Of a DNA stretch of 64,000 nucleotides, positions 33,644 through 43,002 are shown one piece after another. Position 1 is the first letter of the stretch, and each line of letters begins with the position of its first letter. Source of the DNA: Bog-756 sp963756515 (GTDB lineage Bacteria > Actinomycetota > Acidimicrobiia > Acidimicrobiales > RAAP-2); the NCBI GenBank assembly GCA_963756515.1, contig CAVWNV010000007.1:124001-188000 (forward strand). The letters run 5' to 3'. Under the pieces are notes generated by a model. That model was not told the origin of the DNA and made no database searches. It worked only from the letters and a program-made list of their open reading frames with translations. The position numbers and the translations under genes are program-made.

Positions 33644-35128
33644 ATGATCACCGGACTCATCGTGGGGCTCATCGCCGGCGCCGCGCTTGGTGTCGTCGTC
33701 GGCCTACTGATCCGCGCCCACCACGTGACGGCGGCCCGCACCGCCGAGGCCCGTCTCGACGACGTGGCGGGCCAGAACCAGGCGCTGACCGCGGAGATAC
33801 AGGGGGTACGGGCCCAGCTCGACGAACAGCACCGCCAGATCGCCGCCCTCCAGTCGGAGCGGGCCGGACTGTCCACCCAGCTCGAACACGAGCGCCATGC
33901 CGCCGCCGAGCGTTCCGAGGCCTTCGAGGAGACCCGACGCCAGCTGACCGGGGAGTTCTCCCGTCTCTCCTCTATCGCGTTGCGTCAGAACAACGAGCAG
34001 TTCCTGCAGCTGGCCGACACCAAGCTCAACGAGACCCGCCAGGCAGCCGACGGGGAGCTGGCCAAGAGGCAGGAGGCCATCGAGCAGCTGTTGAAGCCGA
34101 TCGGTGAGCAGCTGGGGAAGTACGAGGCGGGCATGCAGCGCCTCGAGGTGGAGCGTCAGCGGGCCTACACCACCCTCACCGAGCAGATGAAGACCCTCTC
34201 GACATCGCACGACCAGCTCCAAAAGGAGACACGGAGCCTGGTCACGGCGCTCCGCTCGCCGCAGACCCGGGGTCGCTGGGGGGAGCTCCAGCTCCGTCGG
34301 GTGGTCGAGATGGCCGGCATGCTCGAGCACTGCGACTTCGACGAGCAGGTCACCTCGGACGCCGACAGCGGGAGGATGCGACCCGACATGGTGGTCCACC
34401 TGCCCGGCGGGAAGAACGTCGCCGTCGACGCCAAGGTGCCGATGCAGGCCTTCCTCGATGCCAACGAGGTGGATGACGAGTCGCTCCGTCGGGTGCATCT
34501 GGCCAGTCACGGACGGCAGATGAAGGCCCATGTCGACGCATTGGCGAAGAAGGAGTACTGGAAGCGGGTCGACCCCTCACCGGAGTTCGTGGTGGCGTTC
34601 ATCCCGGGGGATCCGCTTCTGACCGCGGCGTTGGAGCACGAGCCGGGCCTCATGGAGTACGCCGTGGCCAACCACGTGCTGCTGGCCACACCGACCTCGC
34701 TCATCGCCCTGCTGCGGGCGGTGGCCTACGGGTGGCAGCAGGACTCGCTGGCCGAGCACGCCCGAGAGATCCAGCGGGACGGGGCCGAGCTGTATCAACG
34801 CCTCTCGGTGCTCGGTGACCACGTGGCCGGTGTGGGGAAGGGCCTGAACAGCGCGGTGGCGGCCTACAACAAGGCGGTGGGCTCGCTCGAGAGCCGGGTC
34901 CTCGTCACGGCGAGGAGGTTCGTCGACAAGGGGGTCGTGGCCGCCGGGGAGAAGGAGCTACCCCGCCCGGCACCGGTGGACGCCATGACCAGACCTCTGC
35001 AGTCGCCGGAGCTGGGGCCACCAGCGGCCGAGCTACCGACGCTCCCCGCCACCGACGACGCCGGGGCCGCCCTGGCGGCCGGGGTCGGCCTTCACGCCGT
35101 CGGCAGTCGGGGACAGGACCCTGATTGA
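33644..35128 (+). CDS. rmuC: DNA recombination protein RmuC
   Basis: 494 residues: an N-terminal membrane anchor (LIVGLIAGAALGVVVGLLI), a long coiled coil at about 35-190, then the RmuC nuclease-like domain. The domain includes SPQTRGRWGELQLRRVVEMAGM, VVHLPGGKNVAVDAKVP and VVAFIPGDPLL. RmuC limits inversions and other rearrangements and resembles the PD-(D/E)XK fold. ATG 33644 follows AGGAGGA by about 7 bases, a strong start; the upstream open frame overlaps ndh. The C-terminal tail of about 60 residues is Pro/Ala-rich. Confidence 0.92.
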   Translation: MITGLIVGLIAGAALGVVVGLLIRAHHVTAARTAEARLDDVAGQNQALTAEIQGVRAQLDEQHRQIAALQSERAGLSTQLEHERHAAAERSEAFEETRRQLTGEFSRLSSIALRQNNEQFLQLADTKLNETRQAADGELAKRQEAIEQLLKPIGEQLGKYEAGMQRLEVERQRAYTTLTEQMKTLSTSHDQLQKETRSLVTALRSPQTRGRWGELQLRRVVEMAGMLEHCDFDEQVTSDADSGRMRPDMVVHLPGGKNVAVDAKVPMQAFLDANEVDDESLRRVHLASHGRQMKAHVDALAKKEYWKRVDPSPEFVVAFIPGDPLLTAALEHEPGLMEYAVANHVLLATPTSLIALLRAVAYGWQQDSLAEHAREIQRDGAELYQRLSVLGDHVAGVGKGLNSAVAAYNKAVGSLESRVLVTARRFVDKGVVAAGEKELPRPAPVDAMTRPLQSPELGPPAAELPTLPATDDAGAALAAGVGLHAVGSRGQDPD

Positions 35129-35500
35129 CCTGATTTCGGCGCCGGTTTGGGCACCCACGCACATTTCAATCCATCCCGATGCCCTTGATGGGACAGCGGG
35201 GAGGGCCCACGACCTTGACAAATCCCCCGTCTGGGTGGTCCTTTGGGACCGTCAGCGGTGAACGAACAGTGAATTAACAGGGTTTGCACAGGAACGCCCC
35301 GGATGCCGTTTTTCCCGAGGCGAGCGTGTTGCCAGGGTCTTCTTCCGACCCACCCTCGTCTCCAATTATGACGATCTGATTGCAGATCACAGGCTATTCC
35401 AAGCCCACTGGTGGTAAAAAGTAGCGGAGTGGATCTCCGTCCTCGGGAGTATGAAGGGGAAAATGGACGGAGTGATGTCGGAGCGAGAGGGAGACAAGAC
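35129..35500 (+). promoter_or_regulatory. 372-base gene-free region upstream of sqdB
   Basis: No convincing reading frame. The right part is more AT-rich than surrounding genes. An inverted repeat GATCTG-ATTG-CAGATC occupies 35373-35388, and a smaller one, GGTCC-TTTG-GGACC, 35237-35250. A TTGACA hexamer is at 35215-35220, without a good -10 at the usual distance. The region probably contains the sqdB promoter and an operator, but none can be fixed. Confidence 0.4.
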
Positions 35501-36739
35501 GTGAACATTCTGGTGCTCGGTGGCGATGGCTATCTGGGTTGGCCGACGGCGCTGTACTTGTCCCGCAAGGGCCATCGTGTCGGCATCGTCGACAACTTCG
35601 CCCGGCGGGGTTACGACCTCGAGATGGGTGTCGACAGCCTGGTCCCCATCACCAGCCTGCAGCGCCGGGTCCGCTGTTGGCAGGAGATCTCGGATCTCAC
35701 CATGGACCTGTTCGTGGGTGATCTCACCGATCCCACCTTTGTCAGCGAGACCCTGGCCTCGTTCCGACCCGATGCCGTGGTCCACTTCGCCGAGCAGCGG
35801 TCCGCCCCCTACTCGATGATCGACCGGAAGCATGCCGTCTACACCCAGGTCAACAACGTGGCCGGTACTCTCAACCTGCTCTACGCCATCGCCGAGCAGG
35901 ACCGGGACATCCACCTGGTCAAGCTGGGGACGATGGGCGAGTACGGGACGCCCAACATCGACATCGAAGAGGGATTCATCGAGATCACCCACCGTGGCCG
36001 CACCGACGTGCTGCCCTATCCGAAGCAGCCCGGCTCCTTTTACCACCTGTCCAAGGTGCACGACAGCGCCAACATCATGTTCGCCTGCCGGATCTGGGGC
36101 ATCAGGGCGACCGACCTCAACCAGGGCATCGTCTACGGTCACGACACCGAAGAGACTGCGCTCCATCCCGATCTGGCCACTCGCTTCGACTACGACGGCG
36201 TCTTCGGGACCGTGCTGAACAGGTTCTGCGTCCAGGCCGTGACCGGGCATCCCCTCACGGTCTACGGCAGCGGTGGCCAGACCCGGGGCATGCTCAACAT
36301 CCTCGACACGCTGGCCTGCGTGGAGCTGGCTCTCGAGCATCCGGCCGAGCCCGGCGAGTTCCGCGTGTTCAATCAGTTCACCGAGTCCTTCTCCGTGGCC
36401 GAGATGGCCGACCTGGTGGTGGCGGAGTTCGCCGGCAAGGCGGTGATCGACCACACGACCGATCCGAGGGTGGAGAAAGAGGATCACTACTACAGGGCCG
36501 CCCACACCAAGCTCTTGGACCTCGGCCTCGTACCCCATCTGCTGACCTCGGGGGTCATCCAGTCGATCCTGGCCGTGGCGGACAAGTACAAGAGCAATGT
36601 GGACGTGGCGGCCATCCGGCCCACCGTGGAGTGGCGCAGCACGGCCAGCGACCTGGTCACGGCCGGGACGCCCGGGGTGGCGAGGACGGAATCCGAGGGG
36701 GCGCAGGCCTCCTCCCAGCCTTCGGTCTACGACCGCTAG
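35501..36739 (+). CDS. sqdB: UDP-sulfoquinovose synthase-like protein
   Basis: 412-residue extended short-chain dehydrogenase matching SqdB, which converts UDP-glucose and sulfite to UDP-sulfoquinovose. The N terminus ILVLGGDGYLGWPTALYL is diagnostic. Later segments include HFAEQRSAPYSMID, LGTMGEYGTPNIDI and the catalytic Tyr/Lys in YHLSKVHDS. NQGIVYGHDTEE, GGQTRGMLNI and RVEKEDHYY also agree with the family. GTG 35501 is preceded by GAGAGGGAGA. No glycosyltransferase (SqdX/SqdD) is adjacent, so the lipid or glycan acceptor is unknown. In bacteria this enzyme serves sulfolipid or sulfoquinovose-containing glycan synthesis. Confidence 0.88.
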   Translation: MNILVLGGDGYLGWPTALYLSRKGHRVGIVDNFARRGYDLEMGVDSLVPITSLQRRVRCWQEISDLTMDLFVGDLTDPTFVSETLASFRPDAVVHFAEQRSAPYSMIDRKHAVYTQVNNVAGTLNLLYAIAEQDRDIHLVKLGTMGEYGTPNIDIEEGFIEITHRGRTDVLPYPKQPGSFYHLSKVHDSANIMFACRIWGIRATDLNQGIVYGHDTEETALHPDLATRFDYDGVFGTVLNRFCVQAVTGHPLTVYGSGGQTRGMLNILDTLACVELALEHPAEPGEFRVFNQFTESFSVAEMADLVVAEFAGKAVIDHTTDPRVEKEDHYYRAAHTKLLDLGLVPHLLTSGVIQSILAVADKYKSNVDVAAIRPTVEWRSTASDLVTAGTPGVARTESEGAQASSQPSVYDR

Positions 36740-36863
36740 CGGCTCCCACGCCGGGCCCGGCCGCCGGCGCGGCTAGCACCCCGCCGACAGGCCTGGCCAC
36801 CCGGTCGTCGGGGGGACGGGGGCGCTAGCTTCCGGTGGGACCGGCGGCACTATCGTCGTCTGG

Positions 36864-38054
36864 ATGCCACGCCGACGGAGACGAGGTCGCTCCGCGGCGA
36901 GGCGGAGCCGGGGCCGGACCGTCGTGATCGTGCTCGCCGTGGCTGTGGGGCTGGTCCTGTTGGTGGGGTCGCTGGCCGAAGTCAACGCCCAGTCGGCTGG
37001 ATACCGGCACGCCACCAACTCCGGATACGGGGCCCTGGCCACCCCGTTGGTGTACGCCTCCAACCAGACCGGGTCGGAGTTGGCCGCCCTCATGGCGGCA
37101 GCCCCGGGGCTGGTCAACGGGCCCATTCCCCACACGGCCCGGGCCCAGCTGGAACAGGGTCTCGACGAGGCGGTCGACTCGACCGGGCAGCAGGCCGCCC
37201 AGGCCGCCCACCTGGTCCCCCCGTACCCGTCGGACAACGTCAGTGCCCAATTCACGTCGGTCTTCGGCGACCGGTACACGGCGACCACCGATCTCCGCGC
37301 CACCATCGACCGGTTGCTGGGCATGGCCCCGTTGGCCGTTGCCGGTGCACCGACACCGCCGGTGGCGGCAAGCTCGGCGCCCCTCATCTCGGTCGACCAG
37401 GCGACGAAGGCCATGACCGCCGCCGGGCTCGCCTTCGAGCGCGCCGACGACGACTACCGATCCCTCGCCTCGCACGTCAAGCGCGACCGACTGCCGATCC
37501 GACTGCCCCCGTCGGTGTGGGTCCCGGCGCCGGTGGCGAGCGCCCCACTGGGCTCGGCCGCCCTGGGGGCCTCAGCCGGGGCGCTGGGCGCGTCCAAGAG
37601 TCTGGTTCCCTTCCACCGCCTGGTGATCACGGCCGTCGGCCTGGTTCCACCCGCGGTGGCCTCTGGCGGGCCCGGCCTTATCGGTCGGGACTGTGCCACC
37701 GCCATCTCGACCGTGCCCGGTGCCGTGCCGACCGTCCTCCCGCCCACCTCCACCGTCATGGCCGAGGCGACTGTCACCAACTGCGGCACCGTGCCCGAGA
37801 CCGGAGTGGTCGTATCCCAGACCCTCGTCCTCGACGACCCCCCGGGGACCAAGCCCCCTCCGGCTGGAGCGGGGGGATCGGCCTCTCACGTGAAGGTGGA
37901 TCTGGGCGCGGGATCGTCGGAGGCGCTGGACCTGCACCCACTGAAGGTGGCCACCGGCCACCGCTACACGTTGACGGTGACCGTGGCCGTGGAGCCCAAT
38001 CAGCTGGACCGGGCCGGGACCACCCAGCAGTTCCTCCTCCAGGTCTCGATCTGA
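36864..38054 (+). CDS. Membrane-anchored extracytoplasmic protein of unknown function
   Basis: 396 residues. A highly Arg-rich N terminus is followed by one hydrophobic segment at about 19-38 (TVVIVLAVAVGLVLLVGSLA) and then an exported region. The exported part is Ala/Pro/Val-rich, helical in its first half (LMAAAPGLVNGPIPHT) and beta-rich towards the end, where VMAEATVTNCGTVPETGVVV suggests an immunoglobulin-like or CARDB-like fold. Four-residue spacing of hydrophobics suggests coiled regions. I do not recognise a named family. It lies between sqdB and gltA on the same strand with gaps above 100 bases, so it may be transcribed alone. Confidence 0.7.
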   Translation: MPRRRRRGRSAARRSRGRTVVIVLAVAVGLVLLVGSLAEVNAQSAGYRHATNSGYGALATPLVYASNQTGSELAALMAAAPGLVNGPIPHTARAQLEQGLDEAVDSTGQQAAQAAHLVPPYPSDNVSAQFTSVFGDRYTATTDLRATIDRLLGMAPLAVAGAPTPPVAASSAPLISVDQATKAMTAAGLAFERADDDYRSLASHVKRDRLPIRLPPSVWVPAPVASAPLGSAALGASAGALGASKSLVPFHRLVITAVGLVPPAVASGGPGLIGRDCATAISTVPGAVPTVLPPTSTVMAEATVTNCGTVPETGVVVSQTLVLDDPPGTKPPPAGAGGSASHVKVDLGAGSSEALDLHPLKVATGHRYTLTVTVAVEPNQLDRAGTTQQFLLQVSI

Positions 38055-38271
38055 CCGCCCCCGCGTCAGAGAGCGCGGCTCGGGTCGCCGGCACCTACGG
38101 CCGTGGACCGTGCCGGTGCCGGGCGGACCGGACGTGCACCACCTCCGGACCGACGGCCCCGGCCTTCGGATGGTCCCCGACGTCCGGCCCGGTTGGTCAG
38201 TGGTGGGGGGTGTGGATCTAGGATTGGCTACGGAGAACGATTCGTCCCACGACAGAAGGGTCTGAGGTTCA

Positions 38272-39543
38272 GTGGCCGAGAGCATCACGATCACCGACAA
38301 CCGCACTGGCGAGTCCCTCGAGATCCCCTTCGAGAACGGGGGCATCTCTGCGGCGCAGTGGGGCAAGCTCCTTCCCGGCGTCTGGTTCTACGACCCTGGG
38401 TTCGTTTCGACGGCGGCCTGCGAGAGTTCGATCACCTACCTCGACGGCGACGCGGGGATCCTCCGCTACCGGGGCTATCCCATCGAGCAGCTGGCCGAGA
38501 GCTCGACCTACCTCGAAGTGGCCTACCTCCTCCTGAACGGGGAGCTCCCCAACGCCGAGCAGTACACGGAGTGGGAGCAGGAGATCACCCTCCATACGTT
38601 CATCCACGAGAACGTCCGCAAGCGCTTCCTCGAGGGATTCCACTATGACGCCCACCCCATGGGCATGCTGGTCTCGGCGGTAGCGGCCCTGTCGACCTTC
38701 TATCTCGATGCCAAGGACATCTTCGACGTCGAGTCCCGTAAGAAGCAGATCATCCGACTCATCGCCAAGATGCCCACACTGGCCGCCGCCGCCCATCGGT
38801 TCAGCGTGGGCATGCCGTTCGTCTATCCGGACAATTCCCTGCCCTTCACCTCCAACTTCCTGTCGATGATGTGGAAGATCGCCGAACCTCGTTTCGAGGC
38901 CGATCCCGTTCTCGCCCGGGCTCTCGACGTGCTCTTCATCCTCCACGCCGATCACGAGCAGAACTGCTCGACCACGGCCATGCGAACCGTCGGGTCGTCC
39001 CACGCCGATCCGTATTCGGCCACCGCCGCCGCCGCCGCCGCCCTCTATGGCCCTCGCCACGGGGGCGCCAACGAAGCGGTGATCCGCATGCTGACCGAGA
39101 TCGGTTCCATCGACAACGTGGAGCCGTTCATCGCCTCGGTCAAGGAGGGATCGGGTGGCCGGCTGCAAGGCTTCGGCCACCGCGTCTACAAGAGCTACGA
39201 CCCCCGTGCCACCATCATCAAGCGGACCGCCGACGAGGTGTTCAGCGTGACCGGCAAGAACCCGCTGCTCGACATCGCGCTCAAGCTCGAGGAGATCGCG
39301 CTCTCCGACGAGTACTTCACGTCGCGCAAGCTCTATCCCAACGTCGACTTCTACTCCGGCCTGATCTACCAGGCCATGGGATTCCCCCTCGAGATGTTCC
39401 CGGTCCTGTTCGCCATTCCCCGTACCGCCGGCTGGCTGGCCCACTGGCAGGAGATGCTCGACCAGGACTCGAAGATCGCCCGGCCGCGGCAGCTCTACAT
39501 CGGTGACGACGCACGGGATTACGTGCCGATGGCCGCCCGCTGA
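38272..39543 (+). CDS. gltA: Citrate synthase
   Basis: 423-residue type II citrate synthase that condenses acetyl-CoA with oxaloacetate. Signatures include GILRYRGYPIEQLAE, the catalytic His in ILHADHEQNCSTTAMR, ALYGPRHGGANEAVIRML, GFGHRVYKSYDPRA (active-site His and Arg) and NVDFYSGLIYQAMGFP with the catalytic Asp. Start is GTG 38272, following GAGGTTCA. It would accept acetyl-CoA also used by the thiolase. The neighbour tesB converges on it. Confidence 0.96.
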   Translation: MAESITITDNRTGESLEIPFENGGISAAQWGKLLPGVWFYDPGFVSTAACESSITYLDGDAGILRYRGYPIEQLAESSTYLEVAYLLLNGELPNAEQYTEWEQEITLHTFIHENVRKRFLEGFHYDAHPMGMLVSAVAALSTFYLDAKDIFDVESRKKQIIRLIAKMPTLAAAAHRFSVGMPFVYPDNSLPFTSNFLSMMWKIAEPRFEADPVLARALDVLFILHADHEQNCSTTAMRTVGSSHADPYSATAAAAAALYGPRHGGANEAVIRMLTEIGSIDNVEPFIASVKEGSGGRLQGFGHRVYKSYDPRATIIKRTADEVFSVTGKNPLLDIALKLEEIALSDEYFTSRKLYPNVDFYSGLIYQAMGFPLEMFPVLFAIPRTAGWLAHWQEMLDQDSKIARPRQLYIGDDARDYVPMAAR

Positions 39544-39588
39544 CCGGACCTCCCGTTTCGGACCGGCTCCGCTCAGGCCGGGGCCGGC

Positions 39589-40449
39589 TCAGGCTGGGGC
39601 GGGTCGGTCGGACAGACGCATCAGGCCCTCTTGGACGACGGACACGGCCAGTGAGCCGTCCCGGGTGTACAGGAATCCCCGGGCCAGACCCCTGGCCCCG
39701 TAGGCACTCGGGCTGTCCATGTCGTAGAGCAGCCACTCGTCGGCCCGGAAGGGGCGGTGGAACCACATGCAGTGGTCGAGACTGGCCCCCATGAAATCAG
39801 CGTCGTCCCAGTTCACGTCATGCGGAGCGAGCATGGTGTCGAACAGCGACATGTCCGAGGCGTACGTGGCGATGCAGGCGTGCAACAGGGGATCGTCGGG
39901 GAGTACGCCGCCGGCCCGGATCCAGAGCCGCTGGATGGGCTCCTTGCTGGCATGGCGGCTGAAGGGGAGCTCTCCGATGTGGCGCTGGTCGATCGGATGG
40001 GGCTTGGCGAACCAGTCCCCGAGCGACTCCCGGTAGGGCTCGAGCCTGGTGGCCAGGGAGTCGAGGGTCTCCGGATCGGGGACCTCGGGCATGTCGAACT
40101 GGTGGATCGGGCCGGTCTCGTCGACGTGGAACGAAGCGGACAGGTTGAAGATGGCCCGGCCGTGCTGGATGGCCACCACCAGTCGGGTGCTGAACGAGCG
40201 CCCGTCGCGAATGCGGTCCACTTCGTAGAGGATGGGCACGGTCGGATCGCCGGGCCGGAGGAAGTAGGCGTGGAGGGAGTGGGGCCGTCCGACCTCGACG
40301 GTCCGCCCGGCAGCCATCAGGGACTGGGCCGCGACCTGCCCGCCGAACACGCGCTGTCGCTCCTCGTTGGGGCTGACGCCGCGGAAGATGTTTACCTCGA
40401 TGGGCTCGAGATCGAGCAGGTCGACCAGGAAGTCAAGGGCTTCGCTCAC
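39589..40449 (-). CDS. tesB: Acyl-CoA thioesterase II
   Basis: 286-residue double-hotdog thioesterase that hydrolyses medium- and long-chain acyl-CoA. The N half has FRGVSPNEERQRVFGGQVAAQS and HSLHAYFLRPGDP. The C half has LDHCMWFHRPFRADEWLLYD (active Asp region) and ARGFLYTRDGSLAVSVVQEGLMR, both TesB hallmarks. It starts at GTG 40449. It is divergent from the GH1 glycosidase gene and convergent with gltA. Confidence 0.93.
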   Translation of the reverse strand: MSEALDFLVDLLDLEPIEVNIFRGVSPNEERQRVFGGQVAAQSLMAAGRTVEVGRPHSLHAYFLRPGDPTVPILYEVDRIRDGRSFSTRLVVAIQHGRAIFNLSASFHVDETGPIHQFDMPEVPDPETLDSLATRLEPYRESLGDWFAKPHPIDQRHIGELPFSRHASKEPIQRLWIRAGGVLPDDPLLHACIATYASDMSLFDTMLAPHDVNWDDADFMGASLDHCMWFHRPFRADEWLLYDMDSPSAYGARGLARGFLYTRDGSLAVSVVQEGLMRLSDRPAPA

Positions 40450-40539
40450 CTCTCCATCCTGCCAGGTGAGGAGGCCGCCGAGTGGACGTGACGGCCTCGG
40501 GCCGACGGCTGTCCGGGACCACCGCTACGGTACCCGACC

Positions 40540-41712
40540 GTGGTCACCGTCAGCTTTCCGAACCGATTCTTGTGGGGCACGGCGACGGCCGCGCACCAGA
40601 TCGAGGGGGGCAATGTCAACAACGACTGGTGGGCGTTCGAGCACGACCCTTCGTCCGGATGCGTCGACGTAAGCGGGGACGCCTGTGACTCCTTCAACCG
40701 CTACCCCGAGGACATCGCGTTGGTGGCCGGCCTGGGACTCGGCGCCTACCGGTTCTCCATCGAATGGAGTCGCGTCGAGCCCGAGGAGGGGGAGTTCTCG
40801 TTGGTGGCACTGGACCACTACCGCAGGATGGCGGCCACGTGCCGCGAACACGGCCTCATGCCGGTGGTCACCTTCCATCACTTCACACATCCCCGTTGGC
40901 TGGCTGCCGAGGGGACCTGGGAGGCCCTCCACGCTCCCGACCGCTTCGCCCGCTACTGCGAACGGGTCACCGCCCACCTGGGTGACCTCATCGGCATCGC
41001 CTGCACGCTCAACGAGCCCAATGTGGTCGCCACCATGGGTTGGCGCCACGGGATCTTCCCGCCGCGGGTGAGGGACCGGGCGCGGCGGGACGTCGTCAAC
41101 CAGGCGCTGGTGACCGCGCACGGCAAGGCGGTCGAGGCCATCCGGTCGGGTCCCGGCCGTCCTCCCGTGGGCTTGACGCTGTCGATGACCGATTTTCAGG
41201 TGGAGCCGGGAGGGGAGGACTGGCTCGAGCGGATCCGGCGGCCCTCGGAGGACGTGTTCCTCGAGGCCACGGAGGGTGACGACTTCATCGGTGTCCAGAC
41301 CTACACCCGGTCCCGGATCGGACCCCACGGTTCCCTAGGAGGGGAGGGGGGAGTGCCGACCACCCAGATGGGGTACGAGTTCTGGCCCGAAGCCCTGGAG
41401 GGCACCGTTCGCAGGGCGTGGGAGGTCACGGGGGGGCTGCCGGTCTACGTCACCGAAAACGGCATCGGCACGGATGACGACGACTCGAGGATCGAGTACG
41501 TCACCAGGGCTTTGACCGGACTGGGACGCTGTCTCGACGACGGGATCGACGTGCGGGGCTACTTCTACTGGAGCCTGTTGGACAACTTCGAGTGGGTCCT
41601 CGGCTACGGGCCCACCTTCGGGCTCGTGGCCGTGGACAGACGGACCTTCGAGCGCCACCCCAAGCCCAGCTCGGCGTGGTTCGGCGGGATCGCCCGGGCC
41701 AACCGACTGTGA
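40540..41712 (+). CDS. Glycoside hydrolase family 1 beta-glycosidase
   Basis: 390-residue retaining beta-glycosidase with a TIM barrel. The start FLWGTATAAHQIEGG is the classic GH1 N terminus. The acid/base Glu is in CTLNEPNV and the nucleophile Glu in VYVTENGIG. EWSRVEP, and WSLLDNFEW near the end, shape the sugar site. Likely substrates are cellobiose or related beta-glucosides or galactosides; specificity is not predictable. It has no signal peptide, so it works in the cytoplasm. The start is GTG 40540, 90 bases from the divergent tesB start. Confidence 0.93.
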   Translation: MVTVSFPNRFLWGTATAAHQIEGGNVNNDWWAFEHDPSSGCVDVSGDACDSFNRYPEDIALVAGLGLGAYRFSIEWSRVEPEEGEFSLVALDHYRRMAATCREHGLMPVVTFHHFTHPRWLAAEGTWEALHAPDRFARYCERVTAHLGDLIGIACTLNEPNVVATMGWRHGIFPPRVRDRARRDVVNQALVTAHGKAVEAIRSGPGRPPVGLTLSMTDFQVEPGGEDWLERIRRPSEDVFLEATEGDDFIGVQTYTRSRIGPHGSLGGEGGVPTTQMGYEFWPEALEGTVRRAWEVTGGLPVYVTENGIGTDDDDSRIEYVTRALTGLGRCLDDGIDVRGYFYWSLLDNFEWVLGYGPTFGLVAVDRRTFERHPKPSSAWFGGIARANRL

Positions 41713-41775
41713 GCGCCGGGCCGAACACCCGGTCCCGCCCGTTGGCCCCAAGCAGTGACGGCTAGGGTCTCTCCG

Positions 41776-42276
41776 ATGACCAGTATCGCGGTGCGGGTCG
41801 AGCACCTGTGGCAGAAGCGTGAGACACCGGAGGCGAAGCGCCTGATCCGGTACACCATGGTCTCCGTCATCTCCACCGTGGTCTCCTTCGGCGTGCTGTT
41901 TCTCGTGTTCGGCGTGCTCCACCTGTGGGGAGAGATCGTCAGCACCGTGGTGGCCAACGTGTCGGCCACCATCCCGTCCTACTACCTCAACCGCAAGTGG
42001 GTGTGGGGCAAGGGGGGTCGCTCCCACCTGATGAAGGAGATCGCGCCGTTCTGGGTGATGTCGGCCATCGGCATCGTTGTCTCGATCGGGGGTGCGGCCG
42101 TGGCCCGGCACATCGGGATCAAGTACAACCTGAGCCACGCCGAGCAGACGCTGGTGGTGCTGGCAGCCAACCTGGTCTCGTTCGGGCTGTTCTGGGTGCT
42201 CAAGTACATCCTCTACAACCGCCTCTTCCACGTCCACCCGGTCGAGGAGCTCGACGAGCTGGTCGAGGCGGCCTGA
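41776..42276 (+). CDS. GtrA family membrane protein
   Basis: 166 residues with four transmembrane helices in the GtrA layout. They begin after RLIRYTMVSVISTVVSFGVLFLVF and include the YYLNRKWVWG turn between helices 2 and 3. GtrA proteins help move lipid-linked sugars across the membrane for glycan modification. ATG 41776 is about 60 bases past the GH1 stop. A polyprenol-sugar synthase is not adjacent, so the transported sugar is unknown. The last 20 residues are acidic and cytoplasmic. Confidence 0.85.
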   Translation: MTSIAVRVEHLWQKRETPEAKRLIRYTMVSVISTVVSFGVLFLVFGVLHLWGEIVSTVVANVSATIPSYYLNRKWVWGKGGRSHLMKEIAPFWVMSAIGIVVSIGGAAVARHIGIKYNLSHAEQTLVVLAANLVSFGLFWVLKYILYNRLFHVHPVEELDELVEAA

Positions 42277-42388
42277 CCCATTTCGCGGGGCCGCCCACGG
42301 CGTGCACGTCGGCGAGCTGGAACCCGGGCAACAGACCCGGACGGGTGTGGACGGCAGCCGGCCCCGTCGCCGTCCGGCGCTTCCGGTC

Positions 42389-42877
42389 TCAGTCGCGGAA
42401 GTTGTTGAACTGGAGCGGGATGCCGAAGTCTTCGGTCTTGAGCGCGCTGATGACCGCCTGGAGGTCGTCCCGCTTCTTGCCGTTGACCCGGAGCTGATCC
42501 CCCTGGGTCTGGGAACTGACGCCCTTGAGGCCGATCTCCTTGACGAACTTGTTGATCTTCTTGGCGTGGTCGGAAGAGATCCCAGCCTGGATTCCCAGCC
42601 GCTGCCGGGCCGAACCCCGAGACGCCTCTTCGATCTTGCCGACGTCGAAGGACTTGAGGGAGACCTGCCGCTTGACCAGCTTCTCCTGTAGGACCTGGTA
42701 GAGGGCACGCAGTCGGTCCTCCGTCGATGACGAGAGCACCAACTCGGTGTCGGAGACCTCGATCGAGGAATCGGTGCCCTTGAAGTCGAATCGGGTGGCC
42801 GCCTCGCGGTTGGCCTGGTCCACTGCGTTGCGGACTTCCTGCATGTCGACTTCGGAGACGACGTCGAAGGTGGGCAT
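42389..42877 (-). CDS. YajQ family nucleotide-binding protein
   Basis: 162-residue protein of the YajQ/UPF0234 family. It starts MPTFDVVSEVDMQEVRNAV. It continues with ATRFDFKGTDSSIEV and KFVKEIGLKGVSSQTQGDQLRV, and ends with the typical FGIPLQFNNFRD. Two KH-like ferredoxin folds are expected. Family members bind nucleic acids or cyclic di-GMP in some species; the role here is unknown. ATG 42877 gives the canonical N terminus. The nearby cellulose-like glycan locus makes a cyclic di-GMP role conceivable, but I see no direct evidence. Confidence 0.9.
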   Translation of the reverse strand: MPTFDVVSEVDMQEVRNAVDQANREAATRFDFKGTDSSIEVSDTELVLSSSTEDRLRALYQVLQEKLVKRQVSLKSFDVGKIEEASRGSARQRLGIQAGISSDHAKKINKFVKEIGLKGVSSQTQGDQLRVNGKKRDDLQAVISALKTEDFGIPLQFNNFRD

Positions 42878-42921
42878 ATCGAAACAGTACTCCCGCACCA
42901 GGCGATATCCTTCCGGCCTGC

Positions 42922-43002
<81 letters not shown>

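Noticed and set aside
35215..35243. TTGACA promoter upstream of sqdB.
   Set aside because: The -35 is perfect, but no acceptable -10 hexamer occurs 16-18 bases downstream.
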